A stretch of DNA of 64,000 bases from Streptomyces poonensis (GCF_014650915.1 NZ_BMVW01000008.1:175851-239850), one strand, 5' to 3'; positions 36,921 to 47,697 are shown, counted from the first letter of the stretch. The notes: a model not told the origin generated them from the letters alone. Numbers and translations: made by a program.

Positions 36921-38732
36921 GTGAACGACCGATACGACGCCGGCTACGGGGACGCCCCGTACGAGCTCGTCGGCTACGACGAGTTCGGGCAGCCTGTGTA
37001 CCGGCAGGTGCCCGACCGGCCCGCCCCCCAGGGGTACGACCCCTACGGCGCGCAGCCCCCGCAGCAGCCCCAGGGCTACGGCTACGACCCGTACGCGACC
37101 GCCGCACAGCAGCCCGCCGCGCCGTACGACACGGGCCGGCAGCAGCCCGTGCCCCCCTACGACACGGCGCAGGCCCCGTCGTCGCAGGCCGCCTTCCACG
37201 ACCCGTACGGGACCGGCCAGGGAGGCGCCGCGGGCGGACCGGCCGGGGCCGGATACGACGGGTACGACCCCTACGGGCAGGGCCCCGGACAGCAGACGTA
37301 CACCGCCGCCCCGCAGCCCCACACCGCCGGGCAGACCGCGTACATCCCGCACCAGGCGGGGCCCGCGGACACCGGGCAGGAGGACGGTCCGGGACCCGGC
37401 CACAGACCTGGCGACGGCGACCGGCCCGGAGGACCGGACGGGGGCGGCGGCGAGGGCGACTACCACACCGAGCAGTTCGCCTTCGTCGAGGAGCCCGACG
37501 GCGAGTCCGAGGACGTCATCGACTGGCTGAAGTTCACCGAGAACCGCACCGAGCGCCGTGAGGAGGCCAAGCGCCGGGCCCGCTTCCGGCTCATCGCCCT
37601 CGCGGTGGTCCTCGCCCTGGTCGCGGTCGGAGGCGTCGGCTACCTCTGGTTCGCGGGCAAGCTGCCCGGCTCGGGCACGGAGGGGAAGGACGGCACCACG
37701 ACCTCGGCGGCCGCCCAGAAGCGCGACGTGCTCGTCGTCCATCTGCACGACACCGCCGGGGGCGGCACCTCCACCGCACTGCTCGTGAACAACACCACCA
37801 CTGAGCGGGGCGCCACCGTCCTGCTGCCCGACTCCCTCGCCCTGACGGACGACGAGGGCAGCACCACCACCCTCGCCAAGTCCGTCGACGACGACGGGGC
37901 CTCCGGCACCCGTGACGCGCTGCACACCGTCCTCGGCACCGACATCGAGGGCACCTGGCGCCTCGACACGCCGTACCTGAACAACCTCGTCGAACTCGTC
38001 GGCAACATCGACGTCGACACGAACACGGACGTGCCCGACCCGGACGCCAAGGACAAGGGCGCAACACCGCTGGTCAACAAGGGCAAGGGCCAGACCCTCA
38101 GCGGCAAGATGGCCGTCGCGTACGCCACCTACCGGGCGTCCGGCGAGTCGGAGAACGCGCAGCTGGAGCGGTTCGGCCAGGTGATGCAGGGCGTCCTGCG
38201 CAAGCTGTCCTCGGACGCGGAGGCCGCCACGGTCACCGTGCAGACGCTGGCGCAGATCCTCGACCCGCCGCTGACCGACAGCGACCTCGGGACCTTCCTG
38301 GCCAAGCTCGCCGACCGGGCCAAGGGCGGCGACTACGAGACCGCCCTGCTGCCGGTCCAGGAGGACGGCACGCTCGACGCCGAGGCCTCCGGCAGCGTGG
38401 TCGAGAAGCTGCTCGGCGGTACCGCGAAGAGCCCCGAGGCGGGCGACGCCGTCCGGGTCGGCATCAGGAACGCCACCGGCGAGAAGAACGCCACCGAACA
38501 GGCCCGCGTGGTCCTGCTCAACGGCGGCTACACCTTCCTCGACGCGGGCACCGCCTCCGCCGCCGAGGCCGCCTCCCGGGTCACGTACGCCGACGCCGCG
38601 AGCAAGGAGGAGGCCGTCGAGGTCGCCAAGACCCTGGGCCTGCCGACCAGCAGCGTGACCAAGGGCAGCACCACGTCCAACGCCGACGTCTCGGTCGTCC
38701 TCGGCCAGGACTACGAGGTGACCGGTTCCTGA
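36921..38732 (+). CDS. LytR-CpsA-Psr family protein with degenerate active site and LytR_C domain
   Basis: 603 aa from GTG 36921, 16 bp after nadD, with a GAGAGGGG ribosome site. Residues 1-~190 are rich in Tyr, Pro, Gln and Gly (repeats of GYDPYG, PYDT). A membrane helix (FRLIALAVVLALVAVGGVGYL) lies at ~216-236. The LCP-like domain (~265-440) keeps the fold but lacks the normal GSDSR, RSDT and SIPRD catalytic arginine motifs (LLPDSLAL stands where IPRD is expected). A C-terminal LytR_C domain (VRVGIRNATG to VVLGQDYEV) ends the protein. LCP enzymes attach teichoic acid-like polymers to peptidoglycan. From memory, an LCP protein near nadD in S. coelicolor (PdtA) is implicated in wall-polymer attachment; whether this is its orthologue is inference. 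Confidence 0.85.
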   Translation: MNDRYDAGYGDAPYELVGYDEFGQPVYRQVPDRPAPQGYDPYGAQPPQQPQGYGYDPYATAAQQPAAPYDTGRQQPVPPYDTAQAPSSQAAFHDPYGTGQGGAAGGPAGAGYDGYDPYGQGPGQQTYTAAPQPHTAGQTAYIPHQAGPADTGQEDGPGPGHRPGDGDRPGGPDGGGGEGDYHTEQFAFVEEPDGESEDVIDWLKFTENRTERREEAKRRARFRLIALAVVLALVAVGGVGYLWFAGKLPGSGTEGKDGTTTSAAAQKRDVLVVHLHDTAGGGTSTALLVNNTTTERGATVLLPDSLALTDDEGSTTTLAKSVDDDGASGTRDALHTVLGTDIEGTWRLDTPYLNNLVELVGNIDVDTNTDVPDPDAKDKGATPLVNKGKGQTLSGKMAVAYATYRASGESENAQLERFGQVMQGVLRKLSSDAEAATVTVQTLAQILDPPLTDSDLGTFLAKLADRAKGGDYETALLPVQEDGTLDAEASGSVVEKLLGGTAKSPEAGDAVRVGIRNATGEKNATEQARVVLLNGGYTFLDAGTASAAEAASRVTYADAASKEEAVEVAKTLGLPTSSVTKGSTTSNADVSVVLGQDYEVTGS

Positions 38733-38780
38733 GGACGGCCGGTTGCCGAGGAAGACCGGTTTCCGCGGGTGATCGGCGGC

Positions 38781-38812
38781 CCCCGGAGCGCTCCCGTACG
38801 GGCGCTCCGGGG
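38781..38812 (+). terminator. Terminator after the LCP gene
   Basis: Perfect 11-bp stem (38781-38791 with 38802-38812), 10-nt loop, 48 bp past the stop. Confidence 0.8.
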
Positions 38813-38951
38813 CGGCCCCGTACGGGTGCAGCCCCTGTTCCACGGCATGATCCCCTGGACGGGAGCCGATCCCTGGGGTGGTCCCGGCGGTCCGTGAGAC
38901 CCTTGAGGTAGCCCGTGAGGGCGTAACCGACCGCCGACCGAAAGCCACGTA

Positions 38952-39398
38952 GTGACCGCCACTGACCGCTCTCTCGAGCTCATCCACACCGCCGCCCAGG
39001 CGGCCGCCGACAAGCTCGCGCACGACATCATCGCGTACGACGTCAGCGACGTCCTGTCCATCACGGACGCCTTCCTGCTCGCGTCCGCGCCCAACGACCG
39101 CCAGGTCAAGTCCATCGTCGACGAGATCGAGGAGCGGCTGAACAAGGAGCTCGGCGCCAAGCCCGTGCGCCGCGAGGGCGACCGCGAGGCCCGCTGGGTC
39201 CTGCTCGACTACGTCGACATCGTGGTGCACGTCCAGCACAGCGAGGAGCGTGTCTTCTACGCCCTCGAGCGGCTGTGGAAGGACTGCCCCGAGCTGGATC
39301 TGCCCGCCGACGCGCAGGCCACCCGCGGCAAGGGCGAGGAGCACGCCCGGCTGCAGGCCGCCGAGGAGGCGGCCGAGCTCGGCGGGGAGCCGCGGTGA
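38952..39398 (+). CDS. rsfS: Ribosomal silencing factor RsfS (Iojap)
   Basis: 148 aa, GTG start. The compact RsfS fold is recognisable from ADKLAHDIIAYDVSDVLSITDAFLLASAPNDRQVKSIVDEIE and WVLLDYVDIVVHVQHSEERVFYALERLW. RsfS binds L14 on the 50S subunit and blocks joining to 30S in starvation. Placement downstream of nadD is conserved in many bacteria. A ~25-residue Ala/Glu tail extends beyond the core. Its stop overlaps the next GTG (GTGA), indicating coupled translation with the phosphatase gene. Confidence 0.95.
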   Translation: MTATDRSLELIHTAAQAAADKLAHDIIAYDVSDVLSITDAFLLASAPNDRQVKSIVDEIEERLNKELGAKPVRREGDREARWVLLDYVDIVVHVQHSEERVFYALERLWKDCPELDLPADAQATRGKGEEHARLQAAEEAAELGGEPR

Positions 39399-40069
39399 GC
39401 GCCGCCCCCGGCATAGACACGGCCGGCCGCGCCTCGCGCGGCCGGCGTGTCATTCTCTGGCGGCACGGCCAGACCGCCTGGAACGTGGAGCGCCGCTTCC
39501 AGGGCACCACGGACATCGACCTCACCGAGACCGGCGTCGCCCAGGCCCGGCGCGCCGCCCGGCTGCTCGCCTCCCTGAAGCCGGACGTCATCGTCGCCTC
39601 GGACCTGCGGCGCGCCGCCGCCACGGCCGCCGAGCTCGCCGCGCTCACCGGCCTGGAGGTCACGCACGACGAGGGCCTGCGCGAGACCTACGCGGGCGTC
39701 TGGCAGGGGCTGACGCACGACGAGATCATCGCGCGCTACGGCGACGAGTACGCCGCCTGGAAGCGGGGTGAGCCGGTCCGCCGCGGCGGGGGCGAACTGG
39801 AGACCGAGGTCGCCGACCGGGCCGCCCCCGTGGTGCTGCGGCACGCCGAGAAGCTGCCCTCGGACGGCACTCTCGTCGTGGTCAGTCACGGCGGCACCAT
39901 CCGCACGACCATCGGGCGCCTCCTGGGCCTCGACTCCCGTCACTGGGAGAGCCTCGGTGGCCTCTCCAACTGCTGCTGGTCCGTCCTCGGCGAGGGCGCC
40001 CGCGGCTGGCGCCTGCTGGAGCACAACGCCGGCACCCTCCCGGAGCCGGTGCTGGGCGACGACGACTGA
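39395..40069 (+). CDS. Histidine phosphatase family protein
   Basis: 224 aa. The phosphohistidine motif LWRHGQTAWN is at residues ~21-30, and the second-half histidine appears in VVVSHGGTIRTT; RFQGTTDIDLTETG is characteristic of the cobC/GpmB branch. Substrates in this branch range from phosphoglycerate to alpha-ribazole phosphate and cannot be fixed here. Overlaps rsfS by 4 bp (GTGA), so it is translated with it. Confidence 0.92.
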   Translation: MSAAPGIDTAGRASRGRRVILWRHGQTAWNVERRFQGTTDIDLTETGVAQARRAARLLASLKPDVIVASDLRRAAATAAELAALTGLEVTHDEGLRETYAGVWQGLTHDEIIARYGDEYAAWKRGEPVRRGGGELETEVADRAAPVVLRHAEKLPSDGTLVVVSHGGTIRTTIGRLLGLDSRHWESLGGLSNCCWSVLGEGARGWRLLEHNAGTLPEPVLGDDD

Positions 40070-40130
40070 CACCGGGCGGGCCGCGGGGACGGCCGGAGGT
40101 CCGCCTCCGGGCGCCCGCCGGGACCCGGAT

Positions 40131-40160
40131 TTCACTTTCCGGCAGGTCGCAGGCTAAAGT
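40131..40160 (+). promoter_or_regulatory. Promoter of the first tRNA-Ala gene
   Basis: TTCACT (40131-40136), 18-bp spacer, TAAAGT (40155-40160), about 37 bp before the tRNA. Confidence 0.6.
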
Positions 40161-40196
40161 TCTTCTTGTTCGCCCCGCCGAGCGGGAAGAACGCAA

Positions 40197-40269
40197 GGGG
40201 CTATAGCTCAGTTGGTAGAGCGCCTGCATGGCATGCAGGAGGTCAGGAGTTCAATTCTCCTTAGCTCCA
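40197..40269 (+). tRNA. tRNA-Ala (GGC anticodon), copy 1
   Basis: A 73-nt cloverleaf: 7-bp acceptor stem (GGGGCTA with TAGCTCC), D arm with GTTGGTA, anticodon stem CCTGC/GCAGG with loop ATGGCAT (anticodon GGC, decodes GCC and GCU), T arm AGGAG-TTCAATT-CTCCT and discriminator A. CCA is not encoded. GCC is a heavily used codon in this genome. Followed by a strong terminator. Confidence 0.98.
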
Positions 40270-40293
40270 CAGATCGACAGATCGGTGACGAGG

Positions 40294-40324
40294 ATCCCGT
40301 TCCCCCCAGGGGAGCGGGATTTTT
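40294..40324 (+). terminator. Intrinsic terminator after tRNA-Ala copy 1
   Basis: ATCCCGTTCCCC pairs with GGGGAGCGGGAT (one wobble), followed by TTTT: a classic U-tailed terminator. Confidence 0.93.
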
Positions 40325-40453
40325 CGTGTGCCCTGGTTGAGTCGCTCGGCTCCGTGGTTCGTATACCTGTGCGGGCGTCCTTCTCTCGTGTATGTGCGCG
40401 CAGGTCGGAGCGGTATCGCCGTATGCCGTGTCCGGACTGGTACGAAGGCGTCG

Positions 40454-40483
40454 CTGACCGTATTGGTCCGGCCGTGGCAGAAT
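40454..40483 (+). promoter_or_regulatory. Promoter for the zinc-ribbon gene pair
   Basis: CTGACC (40454-40459), 18 bp, CAGAAT (40478-40483). The start of transcription would be about 37 nt before the ATG at 40527. Confidence 0.55.
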
Positions 40484-40526
40484 CAAACGGCCGGAAGGGG
40501 GCGCGGCCCGACGGGAGGGAGAGGCG

Positions 40527-40700
40527 ATGCCCGGGAGCATCCGCGAGGAGGCCCAGCGTCTTCTCGCACCGGTGGTGACACCGGGGACGGCCACCCTCCT
40601 CGACTGCCCTTCCTGCGGGTCCCTCCAGGTCGCCCAAGTTCTCGGGGACAACGGGGGAATCTCTTTCGTGTGCACGACGTGCGGCCACATCTGGAGCTGA
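40527..40700 (+). CDS. 57-residue zinc-ribbon protein
   Basis: ATG 40527 with GGAGGGA upstream. The product has two CxxC knuckles, CPSCGS at about residues 27-30 and CTTCGH at about 49-52, joined by a hydrophobic strand (LQVAQVLGDNGGISFV) and ending HIWS. This is a minimal zinc ribbon, like those of transcription factors and RNA-polymerase subunits. Nothing points to a specific function. It is followed 3 bp later by another zinc-binding microprotein. Confidence 0.78.
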   Translation: MPGSIREEAQRLLAPVVTPGTATLLDCPSCGSLQVAQVLGDNGGISFVCTTCGHIWS

Positions 40701-40703
40701 TCG

Positions 40704-40937
40704 ATGGGTGCACACAGGAGGAAGTGCGACTGGTGCGGCAGCGGTACGCCGATCGTCCGCGACATGGAGCCCGTGCACCAGGACTACCAGTACTGGTGCG
40801 AGGAATGCGCCCGGGCGCTGATCATAAAAGGCGACCCGATCGAGACGTACCGTGAGCTGGAGGGCGAGCCGATCTACGGCCGGCTCCTGGAGGAGCACTG
40901 CACGCTCAAGCGGTTCTACTCGTTCGTGACGGCCTGA
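40704..40937 (+). CDS. 77-residue double-knuckle zinc protein
   Basis: Starts 3 bp after the preceding stop. Cysteines C8-x2-C11 (CDWCGSG) and C32-x2-C35 (CEECAR) can hold one zinc; a later C67 lies in EEHCTLKRFY. A helix (RALIIKGDPIETYRELEGEPIYG) follows. No membrane segment or known enzyme motif. Probably co-transcribed with the zinc-ribbon gene; both lie between duplicated tRNA genes. Confidence 0.8.
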   Translation: MGAHRRKCDWCGSGTPIVRDMEPVHQDYQYWCEECARALIIKGDPIETYRELEGEPIYGRLLEEHCTLKRFYSFVTA

Positions 40938-40990
40938 CCCGGTCGCCCGGTGCTGACGTTCCGGGCAAATCGGCACAGAGCGGAAACGAT

Positions 40991-41021
40991 TTGGTAGTAC
41001 ACCCCGGTGACCGTGTAATGT
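40991..41021 (+). promoter_or_regulatory. Promoter of the second tRNA-Ala gene
   Basis: TTGGTA (40991-40996), 19 bp, TAATGT (41016-41021), about 45 bp before the tRNA. Confidence 0.6.
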
Positions 41022-41066
41022 TGGCGTCGCCGCCGGGGAAACCGGGCGGAACGCAGAACACCGCAA

Positions 41067-41139
41067 GGGGCTATAGCTCAGTTGGTAGAGCGCCTGCATG
41101 GCATGCAGGAGGTCAGGAGTTCAATTCTCCTTAGCTCCA
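41067..41139 (+). tRNA. tRNA-Ala (GGC anticodon), copy 2
   Basis: Identical over all 73 nt to the copy at 40197-40269, including the GCAA just before it and CAGAT just after it. Promoters and terminators differ between the two copies, so the duplication is limited to the gene and its edges. Confidence 0.98.
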
Positions 41140-41145
41140 CAGATG

Positions 41146-41180
41146 AGATCCCGTCCGATCGCAACGATCGGACGGGATCT
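41146..41180 (+). terminator. Terminator after tRNA-Ala copy 2
   Basis: Perfect 16-bp stem (41146-41161 with 41165-41180), 3-nt loop CAA, then TTGTTG. Confidence 0.92.
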
Positions 41181-41223
41181 TTGTTGTGTGCCATCGGTCC
41201 CCGCTCCGCGGGGCCGGGGGTGC

Positions 41224-42843
41224 TCAGCGGCCGCTGCCGAGGGCCCGACGGCCACGGACCTGGGAGAGGACCGGAAGGTTGCTGCGGGACGGAGCGGAGG
41301 AACGGGTGTCCTCCTCGACGCGCAGGGCCAGCGCCGGGCAGCGGCGCACCGCCCGCAGGGCCTTCGCCTCCGCGTAGCGCGGCACCGGTGCCTGGGCGAC
41401 CGTCGGGAAACCGTCCGCGCCCAGCTCGAAGACCTCCGGGAGGAGGTCCGCGCAGAGGCCGTGCCCGCGGCACAGCGTCCAGTCGACGTGGATCTTCTGC
41501 CGGCTGGGACCGGTCTCCTCCTGACCGCCGCCGCCCGGGATGCCCGTCGGCGCCCTGCCGCCCTCGAACAGGGGCAGCACGCCCTCCACCGGCCGGCCGC
41601 AGCCGTTGCCCAGGACATGGACGGCCAGGTCGTCCGTGAACGCCTTGATCGTCGACTCCAGGAACATCGCCGAGCCGTCCGGGTGCGAGCACGCCCCGCG
41701 CCGCTTCACGTTCTTGGCGACCTGCTTGAGCGCCTCCAGGGCCGCCGGTCCACCGCCGTTCAGGATGTCCTCCATGCCGCGTGCGGCGGCCGGCAGTCCC
41801 AGGTAGCAGGGGCCGCACTGGCCCGCGCTCTCCTCCGCCAGCCACTTCGCCACCTGCAGCGCCTCGCCCAGCGGACAGGTCTCCTGGCTGATCGGGAGGA
41901 TCGCGCCCGCGCCGAGCGAACCGCCCACCGCGTCCAGCGAGTTGCGCGAGACGATCGCCTCGTCCACCGTCGCCGCGTCGATCCACTTGCCGTGGTAGCC
42001 GCCGGTCAGCACACCCTGCGGCACCGGCGGCGCGCCGGCCAGTTGCAGCACGTAACGCAGCGGGACGCCCGTGGGGGCCTCGATCACCATGGGGCGGGAG
42101 ACCGCGCCGGAGACCGTGAGCAGTACGGTGCCCGGCTCGTCGTACAGGCCGGTGTTGCCGTAGCGCTCGGCTCCGATGCGGGCGGCGACGGCCAGCTGGG
42201 CGAACGTCTCGGCGTTCGACAGGAGGGTGGGTGCGCCCCCGACGCCGCTCTGGGACGCGCTGGTCTTGCGGCCGGGCGGGATCGCCGGGCCGCCGTCGAT
42301 GGAGCGGATCAGCGAGGCGGCCGCCCCGGTGACCATCCGTACCGGGTTGCGCTGCACGCGCGCGCGGATCGCCGCGCCCCGCCGGTTGCCGAGGCCGCGC
42401 TCGGCGAGGGCCGCCTCCATCGAGCGCTGGGTGGACTCACGGGTCACGCCGACGACCAGCTGGCGGGCGCCCAGGGCCTCCGCGACCAGCAGGGCACCGT
42501 CCAGGATGAGGTGGGGGGCACGGTTGATCAGCACCGTGTCCTTGCGGCAGGCCGGTTCGTCCTCGCTGCCGTTGACGACGACCACGGGCCGGATGCCGCG
42601 CTTGATCGCCGACTCGGCGACCGACCGCAGTTTCCTGTGGAACGGGAAGCCCGCGCCGCCCCGGCCCTTGAGGTTGATCCGCTCGGCGAGCTGGGCGAGC
42701 TGCTCGCCGCCCATCGGTTCCAGCGGACCGTGCACCTTCAGGTGCATGGGGAGATCGAGCCTCTCGACGAGGTCGAAGCCCGAGGTGAGCTGGGGGAGCC
42801 CCACCACGCGGACTTCGGGGACGTCGGGAAGGGCCTCGTTCAC
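41224..42843 (-). CDS. NuoF-like NADH dehydrogenase with C-terminal ferredoxin domain
   Basis: 539 aa. The FMN/NADH-binding motif GRGGAGFP is at residues 60-67 and VVNGSEDEPACRKDT at ~90-103 is NuoF-like. An SLBB region (~245-300) follows. The iron-sulfur motif is E338-S-A340-G-Q-C343-G-P-C346 with C385 downstream: true NuoF has a cysteine where A340 stands. A ferredoxin domain (~450-510) with C458, C464 and C502 looks like a 3Fe-4S actinobacterial ferredoxin. GTG start overlapping the upstream gene's stop (GTGA), with GGAGG upstream. Probably passes electrons from NAD(P)H to the cytochrome b-type partner. Not part of a complex I operon. Confidence 0.88.
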   Translation of the reverse strand: MNEALPDVPEVRVVGLPQLTSGFDLVERLDLPMHLKVHGPLEPMGGEQLAQLAERINLKGRGGAGFPFHRKLRSVAESAIKRGIRPVVVVNGSEDEPACRKDTVLINRAPHLILDGALLVAEALGARQLVVGVTRESTQRSMEAALAERGLGNRRGAAIRARVQRNPVRMVTGAAASLIRSIDGGPAIPPGRKTSASQSGVGGAPTLLSNAETFAQLAVAARIGAERYGNTGLYDEPGTVLLTVSGAVSRPMVIEAPTGVPLRYVLQLAGAPPVPQGVLTGGYHGKWIDAATVDEAIVSRNSLDAVGGSLGAGAILPISQETCPLGEALQVAKWLAEESAGQCGPCYLGLPAAARGMEDILNGGGPAALEALKQVAKNVKRRGACSHPDGSAMFLESTIKAFTDDLAVHVLGNGCGRPVEGVLPLFEGGRAPTGIPGGGGQEETGPSRQKIHVDWTLCRGHGLCADLLPEVFELGADGFPTVAQAPVPRYAEAKALRAVRRCPALALRVEEDTRSSAPSRSNLPVLSQVRGRRALGSGR

Positions 42844-44195
42844 TTATAGCCTCCGGAAGGCGTGTTCCAGGGTTCGCCGGAGCTCGGCGCCTCGTAGGAG
42901 ACGCCGGGCAGCGTTTCGGTTGGGGGACCGCTGTCGTACGTGTCGTTCGTGTTGTACGTGCCGTAGGGGGCGTTCGTCTCAGCCGTTTCGTAGGGAGTTT
43001 CGGCGAGTCCCTGATAGGAGGCGCCCGCGTAGGGGGTGTCGTACATCGGGTCGTACGCCGACGGGGGTGCCTCACCGACCGGCGGCGGGGAGGGGACGGG
43101 CCAGCGGGTGCCTGTGGAGGCTTCGTCGGCGTACGGCATGGCCTGGGCGGGCTGCGTGTCCGCCGGGAACTGCGCGGACGGAACCGGGCCGGATGCCGAC
43201 GGGTCCCCCACGCGCGGGGAGGCCGATACGGCGCGGTAGGCGGCGGCGAAGCCGGGGGCGTCGGCGCGTCGGCCGGATCCGTGGCGTCCCGGGGACGGCG
43301 TCCGCTGCGAGGGGATCGCCGGGTCTCCCAGGACTCCCGGGTCCCCCAGGTCCCCTACGAAGGAATCGCCGCGTGCGCCGTAACCGGGCAGCGGTGCGCC
43401 GCCGGCCCGCGCGCGGGAGCCCGCTCCCGGCAGGGCGTCCGCCGGAGCGGAGCCGGACCCGGCCACCCGCGCGCGGCTCGCGTCCAGGTCCTCGCGGCCC
43501 GGCCGTGATCCCGTGCCGAGCACCGCCATGATCCGGTCGGCGACCTTGCGCTTGAAGGGGCGCGGGGCCGACCGCAGGGCGAGGGCGCCCGCGACGCCGG
43601 CCAGGCACAGGCAGTACAGCGTCACGAACACCGGCTTCGCCTCTCGACCCGCGTAGAGTCCGTGGACGAGCGCGAAGCACCAGGCCGGATAGGCCAGCAT
43701 GTGGAACGCCCGCCAGCGCGCCGCGACCGGGGCCGGCGAGGCGAAGGCGCTGCGGAGCGCGCCGGTGACGGCGGTCGTGATCATCAGCAGGGCGGCCAGC
43801 GAACCGAAGCCGATGAGCCCGGCGGTGCCCGTCACCCCGAGGCTGAAGGGGATCAGCGCGGCGAGGAACGTCGTGTGGTCCAGCGCCAGCTTCACCGTGA
43901 CGTGCAGCAGCAGGAAGGCCACCGAGGCGATGGCGGTCGTGCGGTGCACGGCCTGCGCCACGATGCGCTGCCGTGCGTTGAGGAACAGCCGGTCGCTCGC
44001 GACCAGGCCCCAGACGACCGAGCAGGAGAGGGAGACCAGCGAGAGCACGCCGGCGCCGAAGTCGAGGAAGTCCCGGACTCCGTCACCTCCCAGCAGCACG
44101 ATCACGGGGATCAGCAGCAGGGCGGCGGACGTCACCGCCCCGTAGACGGATCGGCCGGGCCGGGGAAGCGAGCTGTTACTGCGACGAGGGTTCAT
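42840..44195 (-). CDS. Cytochrome b561 / ferric reductase-like membrane protein
   Basis: 451 aa. About six hydrophobic helices lie in residues ~16-205, with four histidines (H84, H98, H165, H178) placed as two heme-ligand pairs (QAVHRTTAIASVAFLLLHVTV and FHMLAYPAWCFALVHGLY). Residues ~210-451 are a hydrophilic Pro/Tyr/Ser-rich cytoplasmic tail with no catalytic motif. Translationally coupled to the NuoF-like gene. A transmembrane electron carrier, perhaps reducing an external acceptor or metal, is likely. An inverted repeat GAACT/AGTTC lies just before its start (44202-44217). Confidence 0.82.
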   Translation of the reverse strand: MNPRRSNSSLPRPGRSVYGAVTSAALLLIPVIVLLGGDGVRDFLDFGAGVLSLVSLSCSVVWGLVASDRLFLNARQRIVAQAVHRTTAIASVAFLLLHVTVKLALDHTTFLAALIPFSLGVTGTAGLIGFGSLAALLMITTAVTGALRSAFASPAPVAARWRAFHMLAYPAWCFALVHGLYAGREAKPVFVTLYCLCLAGVAGALALRSAPRPFKRKVADRIMAVLGTGSRPGREDLDASRARVAGSGSAPADALPGAGSRARAGGAPLPGYGARGDSFVGDLGDPGVLGDPAIPSQRTPSPGRHGSGRRADAPGFAAAYRAVSASPRVGDPSASGPVPSAQFPADTQPAQAMPYADEASTGTRWPVPSPPPVGEAPPSAYDPMYDTPYAGASYQGLAETPYETAETNAPYGTYNTNDTYDSGPPTETLPGVSYEAPSSGEPWNTPSGGYK

Positions 44196-44481
44196 GGGGG
44201 AGAACTCCGAACAGTTCGGGAAAGCGGTCCCGCCGCCGCACTCTAAGTGGTGCCTAACCGGCCGGTAGGGAGTTTCAGTTATTGCGTTGTTATCAAGTGG
44301 TGATGCGGTAGCTGTGATGCCCCTTAGCGGGTGTTACGCGAAGTAAAATTTGAATCTTTGTCAAGTTCTCCGGCCGGTTCTTCCGTGCGGCGACCCGTGT
44401 GACAACCAGTGCGGGGACCGGTGCGGAGACCGGCGGCAAGGCGTCCGTGGACGCTCGTCGCGGTGTTCGCAGGGGCTGCGG

Positions 44482-44493
44482 TACCCTGGCGCC
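44482..44493 (+). promoter_or_regulatory. -10 box for the leuS leader transcript
   Basis: TACCCT (44482-44487) sits 6 nt before the ATG of the leader peptide, so the RNA would begin at or very near that ATG. The -35 region is weak. The 286 bp further upstream (44196-44481) hold no supported gene and include an AT-rich stretch near 44270-44370. Confidence 0.5.
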
Positions 44494-44532
44494 ATGCGTG
44501 CCGTACGCCTTCTGCTTAGCGAGCCGCGCTGA
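44494..44532 (+). CDS. Leucine leader peptide of leuS
   Basis: A 12-codon frame encoding MRAVRLLLSEPR, with three consecutive leucine codons CTT-CTG-CTT, two of them the rarely used CTT. There is no Shine-Dalgarno, and a -10 box lies 6 nt upstream, so translation is probably leaderless. The stop codon falls in the left arm of a long hairpin that is followed by an intrinsic terminator. This is the layout of ribosome-mediated attenuation responding to charged tRNA-Leu. Confidence 0.75.
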   Translation: MRAVRLLLSEPR

Positions 44533-44603
44533 TAAGTCCCGGCCACGGGAGAACCGAGTGGCCGGAGTCAGCGCGGCGTCCCCTCCTGTGCGAGGGGATT
44601 TTT
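44524..44603 (+). promoter_or_regulatory. Transcription attenuator of leuS
   Basis: A long hairpin pairs 44524-44532 with 44568-44576 (9 bp) and 44539-44546 with 44558-44565 (8 bp). It is followed by a terminator: TCCCCTC (44579-44585) with GAGGGGA (44592-44598) and five Ts (44599-44603). The leader peptide stop lies in the first arm. The exact switch between structures is not resolvable by eye. Confidence 0.75.
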
Positions 44604-44658
44604 CGTTTCTTGGAATCGCAGCCGCTGGCAGATGACGATCGATGGAGCTTTGAGGATC

Positions 44659-47529
<2,871 letters not shown>

Positions 47530-47580
47530 GTTCCGGAGTGCCGGCGTAGGGCATTCGGGGATCCCCTAGGGGATTTCCAG

Positions 47581-47621
47581 CGGGCAGGTCCGGGTTCCTG
47601 TTGGAACTCCGGACCTGCCCG
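47581..47621 (+). terminator. Terminator after leuS
   Basis: Perfect 13-bp stem (47581-47593 with 47609-47621) extended inward by GTTCC/GGAAC around TGTT. A perfect 14-bp palindrome (47561-47574, ATCCCCTAGGGGAT) lies just before it. Confidence 0.88.
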
Positions 47622-47697
47622 TTGCGTTTACCGTGGAAGAGCGGCACCGCCGGAGCCGCAGGATGTGTCGTGCGCCGGGTGTCGGAGGAGGAGCCTC

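Noticed and set aside
40197..41139. Integrated element bounded by tRNA genes
   Set aside because: The 870-bp segment has no integrase, and both tRNAs are complete with their own promoters and terminators.
44196..44658. T-box riboswitch before leuS
   Set aside because: No T-box-like conserved bulge or specifier loop is visible; a leader peptide with Leu codons explains the terminator better.
47561..47574. Perfect palindrome ATCCCCTAGGGGAT as a regulator-binding site
   Set aside because: It lies between the leuS stop and its terminator hairpin, where a role in RNA structure is more likely than promoter control.
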